Origin: Endobacterium cereale
Lineage (GTDB): Bacteria > Pseudomonadota > Alphaproteobacteria > Rhizobiales > Rhizobiaceae
Reading direction: 5' to 3'
Length of the DNA stretch: 35,278 bases
NCBI RefSeq assembly: GCF_009617585.1
Contig: NZ_WIXI01000029.1
Location: 1-35,278 of the forward strand
This document shows, in pieces, positions 25,269 to 34,453 of this stretch. The translations under genes and the position numbers were made by a program. The notes below the pieces were generated by a model. That model did not search any database. It was not told the DNA's origin and was given only the letters and a program-made list of their open reading frames with translations. The first letter of the stretch is position 1, and the number at the start of each line of letters is the position of its first letter.

Positions 25269-25306
25269 AGGCTCAAAAAACGCTCTTTCCTCGTCCGGAG
25301 GCAGTG

Positions 25307-28300
25307 ATGGCAATTTACCATTGCAGCATGAAGCCGGTGGCGCGCAGCGGCGGCCGCAGTGCCGTGGCGGCGGTCGCCTACCGCACCGCCAGCCGCCTGT
25401 TGAACGAGCGCGACGGCCTTGTGCATGATTTTACCGCCAAGCGTGGCGTCGATCATTGCGAGATCTTGGCTCCGGAAGGGGTGGAAGCGGAATGGGCAAA
25501 GGACCGGGCCACATTGTGGAATGCGGTGGAGCAGGCGGAAAAACGCAAGGATGCTCGTGTTGCCCGCGAATTCGAACTGGCGCTTCCACATGAACTGTCG
25601 AGAGAGCGGCAGATCGCGCTGACCCGCGCCTTCGCGCAGGATATCGCTGACCGTTACGGCGCTGCCGTCGACTTTGCCATTCACCGCCCGACCGGTGACA
25701 CCGACATCCGCAATGTGCATGCGCATGTGATGATGACGACGCGGGAGGTGACGGCCGACGGCCTCGGCGAAAAGACCTTGATCGAGCGTGAGAACAAGTG
25801 GCTGCTCAACAACAATCAGCCCACCTCGCATATGCAGTTGCGCGATATCAGACAGTCCTGGGAGAACCATACCAATCGCGAAATGGCGCGGGCTGGCCTC
25901 GATATCCGTGTCGATCATCGCTCGCACCAGGAGCGCGGCCTCGAGATCGAACCGACCGAGCATATGGGCGTGCATGCCTCACAGATGGACCGGCGCGGGC
26001 TTGGCGTATCGCGCGCCCGCAACGAGGCAGCGGCGGCAAAGAAGAACGCGGCACTGATCCGGGAAAAGCCGGAGCAGGCGCTGACACTGATCACCGGCGA
26101 AAAGAGCGTGTTCGATCGGCACGACGTGGCCCGTACGCTGCATCGTTACATCGACGATGGTCAGGAATTCCAGAATGCCTTTGCAGCCGTCATGGCGTCG
26201 CCTGCACTGGTCGAGCTGCGACCGGAACACTATGGCGAACTGGCGCGCTATTCGACAAAGGAGATGGTGGAGATCGAACACACCATGGCGTCGCGCGCAT
26301 CTGAGATGGGGGGTGCACAACGCCATGGCGTCAACGTCGAAAACGTCGCGGCTGCTCTGGGCGTACAGGATGATGCAATCAAGGCGAGCGTTGTCACGTC
26401 GCTTCAACAGAGCGTGAACGATGGGCGCATGTCCGAACAGGATCGCGATCTCCAAGTCGCCAGTGCCGGCCTGAGCCAGGAGCAGCGTGCCGCGATCGCG
26501 CACATCACCGGGCCGGAGCAGATCGCGGCCGTCGTCGGCTTTGCCGGTGCCGGTAAATCCACCATGCTGGCAGCAGCGCGTGATGCCTGGGAGCGTCAGG
26601 GATATCGCGTCCACGGTGCGGCACTGGCCGGCAAGGCGGCCGAGGGCTTGGAAGAATCGTCCGGCATTGCCTCACGGACATTGGCCTCATGGGATTACGG
26701 CTGGCAGCGGGACTGGGGCGAGCTTGGCACGCAGGATATTTTTGTCATCGATGAGGCCGGTATGGTGAGCAGCCGGCAGTTGGCGATGTTCGTCGGCGAG
26801 GTGCAGGCGAAGGGTGCCAAGCTCGTTCTGGTCGGCGATCATGAACAATTACAGGCGATCGGCGCCGGTTCGCCATTCCGGGCAATCGTCGAGCAGGTTG
26901 GCGCAGTCGAGCTGTCAGAAATCCGGCGACAGAAACAGGAGTGGCAACGAGAGGCATCAACCGCATTTGCCACTCATCGGACGGGAGACGGGCTGGCAAA
27001 ATATGCCGAGCGCGGCGACGTGCGTTTCCTTGTCGATAGGGATGCAGCGCGCGTAGATCTCGTAGTCGACTATCTCGCCGATCTCGATCAGCGTCCGTCC
27101 GGTTCTCGCATCGCATTGGCGCATCGTCGTATCGATGTCAGAGCAATCAATGCCGACATCCGCCAGGCGCTGCAGGAGAAGGGGAAGCTGGCGCGTGGAG
27201 AGGATGGGCAGTGGGGGCTGGATAACAAGCTAGGGTCAGAGCGCGCCTACCAGACCAATGACGGCGAGCGTTCATTCGCGCCCGGTGACCGTATCGTTCT
27301 TCTGGAGAACAATCGCGATCTTGGCGTGAAGAATGGCATGCTGGGGACGGTCCTGGCCGTCGAGCCAGACGCAATACAGATGCGGCTCGACGGCAACGGG
27401 CTGAACAGGACCCGTGACGTCACCCTACCGGTCAAAAGTTACCAGGCCTTTGACCACGGATATGCGACCACCATCCACAAATCCCAAGGCGCCACCGTCG
27501 ACAGGGCATTCGTCATGGCATCGGCCACCATGGACCGGCATCTGACCTACGTTGCCATGAGCCGCCATCGCGACGAGGTCCGCCTCTATGCTGGCCAGGA
27601 TGAGCTGAAGGATATGAAAGCGCTTGGCGCCAGCCTTGGCCGCTCGGGCGCCAAGGAAACGACGCTCGATTACACCAAGGCGTTTGCCGACCGGCGCGGT
27701 CTGCTGGAAGGCATCATCCGCAGCGAGATCGATGTGCGGCTTGATCCGACCAGTCGGCAGGAGACAAAGGCGAGCGTCGAGAAGGTCGAGCCGCTGGTGC
27801 CGGCGGTTACGCATTACGCCAAGACCATCGAGGAGGTTGCTCAGGCGAAGGCTATTACGCACTTGGACCGAAAGATGGAAACGGTGCGGCAGATGGCCGG
27901 CAAGGTCTACGCCGATCCGGCCGTCGTGTCCGCCGTCCTGAAGTCGATGATCATCGGGCAGGGGGGCGATATCCAGTTGCTCGGCCGTGCCACGGCGGAA
28001 ATGCCGGAACAGTTCGGGCCACTCCTCGGGAAGACCGGCATGTTCGGTGACGACGGCCAGCGCAAGGAGGCTCGCCATGCGGCCATCGCGCTTGGTGCTC
28101 ACGTTGGATTTGCCGTCGAGGCCTGGGCACGGCATCTTGATCGAGAGAGGGAGAGTGAAACCTGGAAACGGGAAAAGCAGGATGTGATCGAGGTACCGGG
28201 GCTGACGCCTCGTAGCCAACGCATCCTCAGCGAGCTCGAGGCCAAGCCGCACGAGGAAAAGAACGTGTTTCTCGCGAAAATCATGGACGCGCCGGAGGGG

Positions 28301-28534
28301 AGGCAGGCGCTGAACGAAGCGGAAACGATCACATCGGCGCTGCGGCAGCGGTTTGGCAGTTCCGATCCGCGGGATCTGATCAGGAATACAGAGCGTCTGG
28401 ATCAGAATCTTGTCGACCGCATCGGGCGGATCGTCAAAGTGGCACGCATAGCCGATCATACTCACCAGCAGGAACTGTCGCGCCGGTATGATTTGACGCG
28501 GAGGCTCGGCAAAGGTTTGACGATAGGGCGTTGA
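25307..28534 (+). CDS. traA: TraA relaxase-helicase (MobA/MobL family, MOBQ)
   Basis: A 1,075-aa bifunctional transfer protein. The N-terminal MobA/MobL relaxase has a tyrosine at position 25 (VAYRTAS), the position used by RSF1010 MobA, and the metal-binding HUH motif NVHAHVMMTT (His138, His140). The helicase half has Walker A GFAGAGKST (411-419), motif II VIDEAGMVSS, VLVGDHEQLQAIGAGSPFRAI and the C-terminal HKSQGATVDRAFV and YVAMSRHRDE, typical of RecD/TraI-type enzymes. ATG 25307 follows GGAGG; GTG 25304 is adjacent. Length matches Ti TraA (about 1,100 aa). It would nick the oriT just upstream, pilot and unwind the strand. Confidence 0.95.
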   Translation: MAIYHCSMKPVARSGGRSAVAAVAYRTASRLLNERDGLVHDFTAKRGVDHCEILAPEGVEAEWAKDRATLWNAVEQAEKRKDARVAREFELALPHELSRERQIALTRAFAQDIADRYGAAVDFAIHRPTGDTDIRNVHAHVMMTTREVTADGLGEKTLIERENKWLLNNNQPTSHMQLRDIRQSWENHTNREMARAGLDIRVDHRSHQERGLEIEPTEHMGVHASQMDRRGLGVSRARNEAAAAKKNAALIREKPEQALTLITGEKSVFDRHDVARTLHRYIDDGQEFQNAFAAVMASPALVELRPEHYGELARYSTKEMVEIEHTMASRASEMGGAQRHGVNVENVAAALGVQDDAIKASVVTSLQQSVNDGRMSEQDRDLQVASAGLSQEQRAAIAHITGPEQIAAVVGFAGAGKSTMLAAARDAWERQGYRVHGAALAGKAAEGLEESSGIASRTLASWDYGWQRDWGELGTQDIFVIDEAGMVSSRQLAMFVGEVQAKGAKLVLVGDHEQLQAIGAGSPFRAIVEQVGAVELSEIRRQKQEWQREASTAFATHRTGDGLAKYAERGDVRFLVDRDAARVDLVVDYLADLDQRPSGSRIALAHRRIDVRAINADIRQALQEKGKLARGEDGQWGLDNKLGSERAYQTNDGERSFAPGDRIVLLENNRDLGVKNGMLGTVLAVEPDAIQMRLDGNGLNRTRDVTLPVKSYQAFDHGYATTIHKSQGATVDRAFVMASATMDRHLTYVAMSRHRDEVRLYAGQDELKDMKALGASLGRSGAKETTLDYTKAFADRRGLLEGIIRSEIDVRLDPTSRQETKASVEKVEPLVPAVTHYAKTIEEVAQAKAITHLDRKMETVRQMAGKVYADPAVVSAVLKSMIIGQGGDIQLLGRATAEMPEQFGPLLGKTGMFGDDGQRKEARHAAIALGAHVGFAVEAWARHLDRERESETWKREKQDVIEVPGLTPRSQRILSELEAKPHEEKNVFLAKIMDAPEGRQALNEAETITSALRQRFGSSDPRDLIRNTERLDQNLVDRIGRIVKVARIADHTHQQELSRRYDLTRRLGKGLTIGR

Positions 28535-28548
28535 TTGAGGCAGCCGCT

Positions 28549-29502
28549 TCAGGCTTGATGGAGAAGCTTCTCCGGAACCCATACGGTGACGTTGAACCCG
28601 ATCACTGGATCAAAGCTCTTCGGCGCGAGCAGCGCATTGCCGTGCTCAGTGGCAAACCAATGAGCTACACCGGGGCTGTAGAACTGTTCGATGACGTCTC
28701 TGATTGTGGCGGCAGCGGCTAATGCTCCGCCATGCATCAGCTTCACCGTGTTAAGCGTGACCAATTTCCGCTTGGCCGGCGAACCGCCATCAGAGACAGC
28801 CACCGCCAATAGCCCACGACCGTAGCTTTTGACGCGAACCTTCAGCCGGGGAGGGCGGTAGGCATCAAAACGAGCATTGATCGCAGCGATGCGAGAAACG
28901 ACCTCCTCCTCGCTCATCTGCACCTGCGGTGCGACATCGGCAACGACATCCAATTGGTGATCAAAGTTCTGGCGTGTGATCTCTTCGGCATGATGGGCAT
29001 AAGCGAGGTGCTTGACCGGCAACGCCTTCAGCCAGCGCATGCGCTGCGCGATCGCCATTGACTTCGCAGCTTCCTCGCCCAGCCGGCCGATGGAGAAACT
29101 CTCACGCTTCTGCCCTTCACTGGTCATCAGCGTCGCCTGCCAGACGTCACCCTCTTCTGTCTCGACCCGACGGACACCTGAGATGCCACTCTTGTTGTTC
29201 TTGCGGATTTTCACCGCCTGCTCGAGATTGGTCGGGGGGGGCAGGGCGGTGATGATGGCATCGCGATAGGCACGTGCCTGGGCGTAAGCCGCTTCGGACG
29301 ATCCGTAGATACTGTCCTTGAACAGCCGCACGATCTTCTTTCCACGGCGACGCAGCGCGACCGTCCAGCCGCCGCCTCGCCGTTCGTTCGGCTTTTCGCG
29401 ATTGAGCGCATAGGTGTCGGCATCGTCTGCAGGCGGAGCGATAACTTCCTTGTCGTCTTTTTTCCTAGCCAACTGTTCGCCCGCCTGTCTGCCTTGCCTC
29501 AT
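28549..29502 (-). CDS. Hypothetical protein with tandem AP2-like DNA-binding repeats
   Basis: A 317-aa protein (start ATG 29502 after GGGGT; TTG 29574 and ATG 29562 are alternatives). Two segments follow the AP2/ERF three-strand-plus-helix pattern. Residues about 33-84 have WTVALRRRGKKIVRLFKDSIYGSSEAAYAQARAYRD, and 102-157 have GISGVRRVETEEGDVWQATL and FSIGRLGEEAAKSMAIAQRMRW. A third, weaker copy may lie in the C-terminal part (LLAVAVSDGGS... GGALAAAATIRDVI). Bacterial AP2 domains usually belong to HNH endonucleases or integrases; no HNH motif is seen here. The gene is tail to tail with traA (14 bp apart). Confidence 0.6.
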   Translation of the reverse strand: MRQGRQAGEQLARKKDDKEVIAPPADDADTYALNREKPNERRGGGWTVALRRRGKKIVRLFKDSIYGSSEAAYAQARAYRDAIITALPPPTNLEQAVKIRKNNKSGISGVRRVETEEGDVWQATLMTSEGQKRESFSIGRLGEEAAKSMAIAQRMRWLKALPVKHLAYAHHAEEITRQNFDHQLDVVADVAPQVQMSEEEVVSRIAAINARFDAYRPPRLKVRVKSYGRGLLAVAVSDGGSPAKRKLVTLNTVKLMHGGALAAAATIRDVIEQFYSPGVAHWFATEHGNALLAPKSFDPVIGFNVTVWVPEKLLHQA

Positions 29503-29784
29503 GCCGCACCCCAAGCCGAATTCCGTTCGATCGAAGCGCGGCACCAAAGATGCCGGTCTCATCGATTTTTGCAACAGACAATGCCCGCTTTCCGCGGCAG
29601 CTTATGCAACCGCTGGGTCCCGTAAATTCCCCCTATCTGCAAACCCCTGCCCATTCAGGGTTGACCTGACGGATCGCGGCTCTAGTTTTCGCCGCGATCA
29701 AGACGTGCATTTTTTGGCATCACCGGTGTCCGCTTTCTGGTTCCCGTTGTGCTTTTCTTGGTTTTCAGATTGCCGGAGCCACTT
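29503..29784. other. Divergent promoter region between the AP2-repeat gene and vgrG
   Basis: About 280 bp that must contain start signals for both genes. I see no strong palindrome or clear sigma-70 hexamer pair. GGAG at 29774-29777 is the vgrG ribosome-binding site. Confidence 0.4.
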
Positions 29785-31941
29785 ATGGACAATGCATCTT
29801 CCGCCGCCGATTTCATCCAGGCGAGCCGCATCCTGAAAATCAATTCCCCGCTCGGTGAAGACCAGCTCCTGCCCGAGCGCGTGACGATCGAGGAAGGCAT
29901 TTCCTCGCTGTTCGAGATCCGCCTCGTCGCCCGCACCAAGAAGGAGCAGATCAAGCCGGAAGAGCTGATCGGCCGTCTGCTCGATGTTTCGGTCGAAGTG
30001 CAGCAGGGTGATGGCGAAGACGTGCCGGCCATCCGCCGCCCGTTCAACGGTCTCGTCACCGAACTCAACGAAGGTCCGCCGATCACCCGCGGCCTGCGCT
30101 CCTATGCGATGGTGCTGCGTCCGCAGATGTGGCTGCTGACCCGCCGTTCCGACTGCCGCATCTGGATGGACAAGACCTCGATCGAGATCGCCGAAATCCT
30201 GTTTTCCGAACACGGCATTCCGGCCCCCGATACATCGGGTGTGATCACAGCTCCGCCAAAACAGCATTATTCGGTTCAGTTCAACGAACGAGACCTCGAC
30301 TATCTCTGCCGCCGTTTTGAAGAAGACGGCCTGTTCTACTGGTTCAGCCACGAAGACGGGGAACACAAACTCCACGTCGCCGATACGGCCAATGGCTGGC
30401 TCGGACCGTCAGCGTCGGCGCAGGGCGAAAAGAGAGTGCGCCTCGCCCAAGGCTCGTCCGACCGCAACCATATCAACGAATGGGCGCGCCGTTTCTCCTA
30501 CGTGCCGGGCCAGCGCGCCGGCGCCGACTGGAATTTTGAGACCCCGCGCATGGTGCCGGGCACGATGACACCGTCTCTGGTGCAGATGCCGGATGCCACG
30601 AAACGCGAGCTTTACGAATACCCGGCCCGCATCTCATCGGTGGCGGAAGCCGAACGTGCGCAAAAACTGCGTGCCCAAGCATCGGAAGCCGACCATGACC
30701 GCGTGTTCGGCGCCTCCACCAGCCGCATCATCGAGACCGGTCGTCGTTTTACGCCCTATGAGGTCGCGCATCCCGATCACGCCTACGAAGAGCATGTGAT
30801 CATCAAGTCGATCCAGACGGTGGTGGATCGCTCCTACGAGACCAACAGCAACGAACCAGAATATCGCAACGAGTTCGAAGCAGTTCCCTCTCGCGTGCCG
30901 ATGACGCCACACCGGGAAACCAAACGCCCGCGCATCGAAGGCACGCAGGTGGCGATCGTTGCCGGTCCCGAGGGCGAAGAGATCCATCCGGACCAGTATG
31001 GCCGCATCAAGGTGTGGTTTCCATGGGACCGCAAGGCGAAGAAGGACGGATCGGATACCTGCTGGGTACGTGTAGCGCAAAACTGGGCCGGCTCTACCTG
31101 GGGCGGTCAGGTTATCCCGCGCATCGGCATGGAAGTGATGATCGCCTATGTGGACGGTGACCCCGACCGGCCGCTGGTGACGGGGGTGGTGCCAAATGCG
31201 ATGCAACAGGTGCCATATGAGCTTCCGGCGAACAAGACGAAGAGCACGTTCCGGACCAATACCCATAAAGGTGTCGGGTTCAATGAATTGAGCTTTGAGG
31301 ATGACAAGGGCAGGGAAGAAATCTACATCCATGGCCAGAAGGATCGAAATGAAAAGATCCGGAACAATCACACTGAGCAGATCGACAACAATTGGGTTCA
31401 ATCCATTGGACACAACAAATCGATCGAGGTTCGAAACAACCATCACGAGGTTGTCGGTGGTAATATGATGGTTACCGTTGGTCCAAGTGGAATCGGGCGC
31501 GTCGTGAACTCGCTCTTGACTTCCCTTGTATCCGGCATCGGTGATGTTGCCAAAAATCTCGGCTTTCCTGGGCTGCTCAATCCCGGCGAGGGCAACCTGT
31601 CGCTTATCGTAGAGAAGAACAAAACCGAAAGTGTTGGAATATTCAATGGCGTCAACGTCGGTGTTGGAATGGCGACCAATGTTGGTAAGTCATACAGCGT
31701 CAACGCGGGGACGCGCGTAAATTTGATGAGTAATGACACGATGTCATTTACCGCACAGAATAGTACAACAGTCCATAGCGGGGGCGAGCTCCATCTGACA
31801 TGCGGGAAGTCTAATATATTGATGCATGAGGATGGCACTGTCGTAATCAGTGGCAGCAAATTGTTCCTTGATTTCGATGAAGCCGAAATCAACGGAGAGC
31901 AGCGAGTTGTCATCAATGGTGGAAGGATCGACCTAAATTGA
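29785..31941 (+). CDS. vgrG: Type VI secretion system spike protein VgrG
   Basis: A 718-aa spike protein; ATG 29785 with GGAG upstream. The gp27-like part covers about the first 380 residues, with RRFEEDGLFYWFSHEDGEHKL. The OB-fold gp5-like part has YGRIKVWFPWDRKAKKDG, CWVRVAQNWAGSTWGGQ, PRIGMEVMIAYVDGDPDRP and VTGVVPN. The C-terminal region (FNELSFEDDKGREEIYIHGQKDRN onward) is the beta-helix needle, full of short repeats and ending in INGGRIDLN; no extra effector domain is fused. Base composition drops after about 31250. The spike is expected to carry the cargo encoded downstream and a PAAR tip. No other T6SS structural genes are in the window. Confidence 0.95.
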   Translation: MDNASSAADFIQASRILKINSPLGEDQLLPERVTIEEGISSLFEIRLVARTKKEQIKPEELIGRLLDVSVEVQQGDGEDVPAIRRPFNGLVTELNEGPPITRGLRSYAMVLRPQMWLLTRRSDCRIWMDKTSIEIAEILFSEHGIPAPDTSGVITAPPKQHYSVQFNERDLDYLCRRFEEDGLFYWFSHEDGEHKLHVADTANGWLGPSASAQGEKRVRLAQGSSDRNHINEWARRFSYVPGQRAGADWNFETPRMVPGTMTPSLVQMPDATKRELYEYPARISSVAEAERAQKLRAQASEADHDRVFGASTSRIIETGRRFTPYEVAHPDHAYEEHVIIKSIQTVVDRSYETNSNEPEYRNEFEAVPSRVPMTPHRETKRPRIEGTQVAIVAGPEGEEIHPDQYGRIKVWFPWDRKAKKDGSDTCWVRVAQNWAGSTWGGQVIPRIGMEVMIAYVDGDPDRPLVTGVVPNAMQQVPYELPANKTKSTFRTNTHKGVGFNELSFEDDKGREEIYIHGQKDRNEKIRNNHTEQIDNNWVQSIGHNKSIEVRNNHHEVVGGNMMVTVGPSGIGRVVNSLLTSLVSGIGDVAKNLGFPGLLNPGEGNLSLIVEKNKTESVGIFNGVNVGVGMATNVGKSYSVNAGTRVNLMSNDTMSFTAQNSTTVHSGGELHLTCGKSNILMHEDGTVVISGSKLFLDFDEAEINGEQRVVINGGRIDLN

Positions 31942-32414
31942 CATACTCGGCTTTCAAACTCCTCGCGGCGACATGTGTGTCACTCACACTAACTTCTTCG
32001 ATATCCCACGCCTTGACCTGCGAAGTTGACGCGGCAAAATTCGACTTCACATCGGACAGCCCGTCGACTTTCAACATGGGAGAAATGAAAGAGGTAGATC
32101 GCTCCTATCAAGCGCTATCAGAAGCGATCAAGCCGCTTGGAGAGTATAGCAAAACCACTATTTTCTACTCTAAAGGTCATCACCGCATCGTCGAGCACGA
32201 ATGCCCCAGTAAAAGATGCCAATCCACCGACATCCTTAAAGGTCTTCAAAAGTGTAATTCCGGAGGAATGACAAAGGAAGACACCTGCTACCCGCTGGCA
32301 GTCGCTTATGAGAGTAAATTGTACTGCCTCCTATATCCTGGACAAAGTAACTTCGATCCTAAAAAGCCATTCGTCCCTTATGTTCCATTTCAAAAAGACC
32401 AAGACAGCCGATGA
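31938..32414 (+). CDS. Secreted cysteine-rich protein, possible periplasmic immunity or cargo protein
   Basis: A 158-aa protein starting at TTG 31938, which overlaps the vgrG stop (TTGA) and follows GGAAGGA. The N-terminus is a Sec signal peptide (FKLLAATCVSLTLTSSISHA). The mature protein has eight or so cysteines (LTCEVD, HECPSKRC, KCNSG, DTCYPL, LYCLL), enough for several disulfides in the periplasm. No family recognised. Position between vgrG and the 321-aa unknown is where T6SS immunity genes often lie, and export would suit protection from an effector that acts in the periplasm or membrane. This is inference. Confidence 0.6.
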   Translation: MTYSAFKLLAATCVSLTLTSSISHALTCEVDAAKFDFTSDSPSTFNMGEMKEVDRSYQALSEAIKPLGEYSKTTIFYSKGHHRIVEHECPSKRCQSTDILKGLQKCNSGGMTKEDTCYPLAVAYESKLYCLLYPGQSNFDPKKPFVPYVPFQKDQDSR

Positions 32415-33376
32415 GCGATGATTTGTTCCCCTATGGCAACGACCTGAAAAATCCGAATGCATGGGCCGGGTTGTACAGCACCAAATCCCAGTCTTGGCTG
32501 ATCGGATACGATAGCGGAGCGTCATTAATCCTCGGCGCACACACATTTCTGCTGTTCGGAAGAGAGAATCTTTGTGCCTGTGTGGCAACGTTCTACGGTG
32601 CAGGGATTACTGCCGGCTACGGGATGTCGAAAGCAGCGAAGAAGGTTGAAAGGGGAGGGGGGCAATCAAACCGGATTGGACCCTCGGGCGGTGCATCAGA
32701 GCAACTCGAGCGTCTCGAGAAAGTGAAAGATTATAAAGATCTATCGGAAATTCCGAGGGCGGGCGATGAGTTTGACTCAGCAGAGAAAATCTATCGGTCG
32801 TTGTCCGCTCAGCATAATGGGATGAGCGCTCTTAAGCCGTTTTCACTGATGGATTTGGATTACACATTTGGTTGGGTCTCTGGTGCTTCCGTCGATGCGG
32901 CGATTGGCACCGGAACGTACTATATAGCAGACGCACGTAATCTCTTTAAAGGCGCTACCGCCCTGAATATCAAAGGTGGCGAAACCCTTATCGGAGCGTC
33001 TCTTGGTTCAATGATGGGATTCTGGCGAGTTAAGAAGTGGTACTCACTCTGGACTGAGCTCTACCAATCCAGAAAGGAAGAATATCCATTCCAAGCCTAC
33101 AATGTTCATCCGTATTTCCGGGAGTTGAAATCAGAGGAATACAGCTATTACAAACGCATGGAAATCGTAGAAAAACAGGACAAAATCATTAACGGTATTA
33201 CGGACGATATGCAGAAACGGCCAGAACATTACGGATTTCCGGACAAGAATTATGCTCTGCAACGTTCCGTGGAAATGACCCAAGAGTTTTACGCAGGTCA
33301 ACGAGCGCCCGAGACCAACCCATTTCTTCCTTGGGTGGATTTTGATAAGCAGCACATCTTCTATGAGGGGCGGTAG
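32411..33376 (+). CDS. Putative T6SS cargo effector with Gly-rich hydrophobic segments
   Basis: A 321-aa protein overlapping the previous gene by ATGA. Residues about 30-72 (LIGYDSGASLILGAHTFLLFG, then VATFYGAGITAGYGM) and 151-205 (TFGWVSGASVDAAIGTGTYY, TLIGASLGSMMGFW) are hydrophobic with small residues at spacings like those of Gly-zipper membrane segments. A hydrophilic linker lies between them, and the C-terminal third is charged and aromatic (YFRELKSEEYSYYKRMEI...YEGR). No enzyme motif is visible. By position it is the best effector candidate of the operon, perhaps a membrane-inserting toxin, but I do not recognise a family. Confidence 0.5.
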   Translation: MSDDLFPYGNDLKNPNAWAGLYSTKSQSWLIGYDSGASLILGAHTFLLFGRENLCACVATFYGAGITAGYGMSKAAKKVERGGGQSNRIGPSGGASEQLERLEKVKDYKDLSEIPRAGDEFDSAEKIYRSLSAQHNGMSALKPFSLMDLDYTFGWVSGASVDAAIGTGTYYIADARNLFKGATALNIKGGETLIGASLGSMMGFWRVKKWYSLWTELYQSRKEEYPFQAYNVHPYFRELKSEEYSYYKRMEIVEKQDKIINGITDDMQKRPEHYGFPDKNYALQRSVEMTQEFYAGQRAPETNPFLPWVDFDKQHIFYEGR

Positions 33377-33379
33377 AAC

Positions 33380-33919
33380 ATGCTATCAACTCCTATCACA
33401 TTTTCGGACGGCTCGAATCCGGTCGGTATATGGTTGGAACTTCACTCGTCCGAGAGACAGTGGAGAAATACTTATCTGGATTTTTTGAATAATCCTGCGT
33501 CGAACCCTGAGATAGCTTTGCGCGCCATAGCATCTCAACACGCGGTGTTGTCGAATCTCTCCGGCTTTCCGGCCGAACGCTGGCGTCAGTTATGCGATGG
33601 TCAAGGTTGGACGCCACTTGGATGTAGTGCGCTTTCATGGTGCGGGAGCACGGTCAATCTCGGCGAAATTGTTGAACGTGCGAAAATTATTGACTGGAAA
33701 ATCAGCCCTGAGATCGGTGGCGATTTCGCGGCTTTGATGATTAATCCAGCTGCCATACCTAGCGCGAGCCTGTCTGCATTGTTGCGTGCAGGTTGGGATG
33801 ATTTTGCGATCGCTCTCGTCGTGGCATCGCGGCCAGCAGCAACTGCTCCAGAGTTCGATGAACGCGACCGATCCTTGCTTGGCCCATTGGTACGACAGAT
33901 CTTGGAGCTCCGTACTTGA
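33380..33919 (+). CDS. T6SS-associated protein of unknown function (perhaps DUF6931-like)
   Basis: A 179-aa soluble protein starting three bases after the 321-aa gene. Segments WRNTYLDFLNNPASNPEIALRAIASQ, the WCGSTVNLGEI stretch and the C-terminal region rich in small residues vaguely recall DUF6931-type proteins found in T6SS cargo clusters; the match is from memory and weak. No TM segment or signal peptide is seen. Given its place directly before the PAAR gene, an adaptor or chaperone that loads the effector onto the spike is one possibility; a cytoplasmic immunity protein is another. Confidence 0.45.
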   Translation: MLSTPITFSDGSNPVGIWLELHSSERQWRNTYLDFLNNPASNPEIALRAIASQHAVLSNLSGFPAERWRQLCDGQGWTPLGCSALSWCGSTVNLGEIVERAKIIDWKISPEIGGDFAALMINPAAIPSASLSALLRAGWDDFAIALVVASRPAATAPEFDERDRSLLGPLVRQILELRT

Positions 33920-33951
33920 AGCTTCTGTTCCAACTGAAGAGTGATGAATAA

Positions 33952-34257
33952 ATGCCTAGTGCTCACCGGCAAGCAGACATCGGCTCTGCGCACTCATGCC
34001 ACTTCCCTGCAACGCAAGCGACCGGTGGTAGCTCCAATGTGTTTGCCAATAATCGCTCGGTAATGCGGGTTGGAGATGCTTACGTAGCGCACGGATGTCC
34101 ATCTTGCCCCCAGCCCTCCCATTCGCGCGCTTTAGCTGCCGGCTCGTCAACCGTATACATCAATGGCAAGCCTGCTGGCCGTATCGGCGATGCCATCGAC
34201 TGTGGAGGAACTGCGCAAACGGGCTCTCCGGACGTATACATAGGCGATGGTACGTAA
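33952..34257 (+). CDS. PAAR-domain spike tip protein
   Basis: A 101-aa single-domain PAAR protein. The repeats are typical: ADIGSAHSCHFPATQATGGSSNVFANNRSVMRVGD, then AHGCPSC, AAGSSTVYINGKPAGRIGD and CGGTAQTGSPDVYIGDGT. The His/Cys residues would bind the zinc at the apex of the cone that caps VgrG. There is no fused effector domain. It is the fifth gene in the vgrG operon, 32 bp after the 179-aa gene. Confidence 0.93.
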   Translation: MPSAHRQADIGSAHSCHFPATQATGGSSNVFANNRSVMRVGDAYVAHGCPSCPQPSHSRALAAGSSTVYINGKPAGRIGDAIDCGGTAQTGSPDVYIGDGT

Positions 34258-34453
34258 CCCCCATCAAATGCCAGCAGCAGCCCGATTGATGTGATCGGAT
34301 ATCTTGTACGATAGCATAAATCCTAAATCCGACCGAAATTATTAGACTTAACTCAAGAAATATTGACGACGTCGGATGAAATTTCATGTGAACCAAAAGA
34401 CAGCCAAAAACGCGATTCCGATTAGGAAAAATTAACCTTTGTCTGGAGATGAC

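Larger units (their letters stand above)
14130..28534. mobile_element. Integrative mobilizable element at tRNA-Phe (right end not located)
   Basis: The stretch begins at the tRNA-Phe 3' end with integrase and excisionase genes. It continues through partition, toxin-antitoxin and cargo genes and reaches a transfer module (NYN protein, TraD, TraG, oriT, TraA). GC content and gene density are uneven, unlike the housekeeping block to the left. I read the sequence to the right for a second copy of the tRNA 3' end (for example TCCGCCTCCGGGCACCA) and found none, so the right boundary is either beyond the window or eroded; 28534 is only the last gene clearly belonging to it. No trb/virB pore genes are present in the visible part. 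Confidence 0.75.

Noticed and set aside
27425..28582. 385-codon leftward frame opposite the end of traA
   Set aside because: Shadow of the relaxase-helicase coding strand; no start signal and no motif.
29535..29550. Possible right att copy (GCGGCACCA) resembling the tRNA-Phe 3' end
   Set aside because: Only about seven bases match, which is expected by chance.
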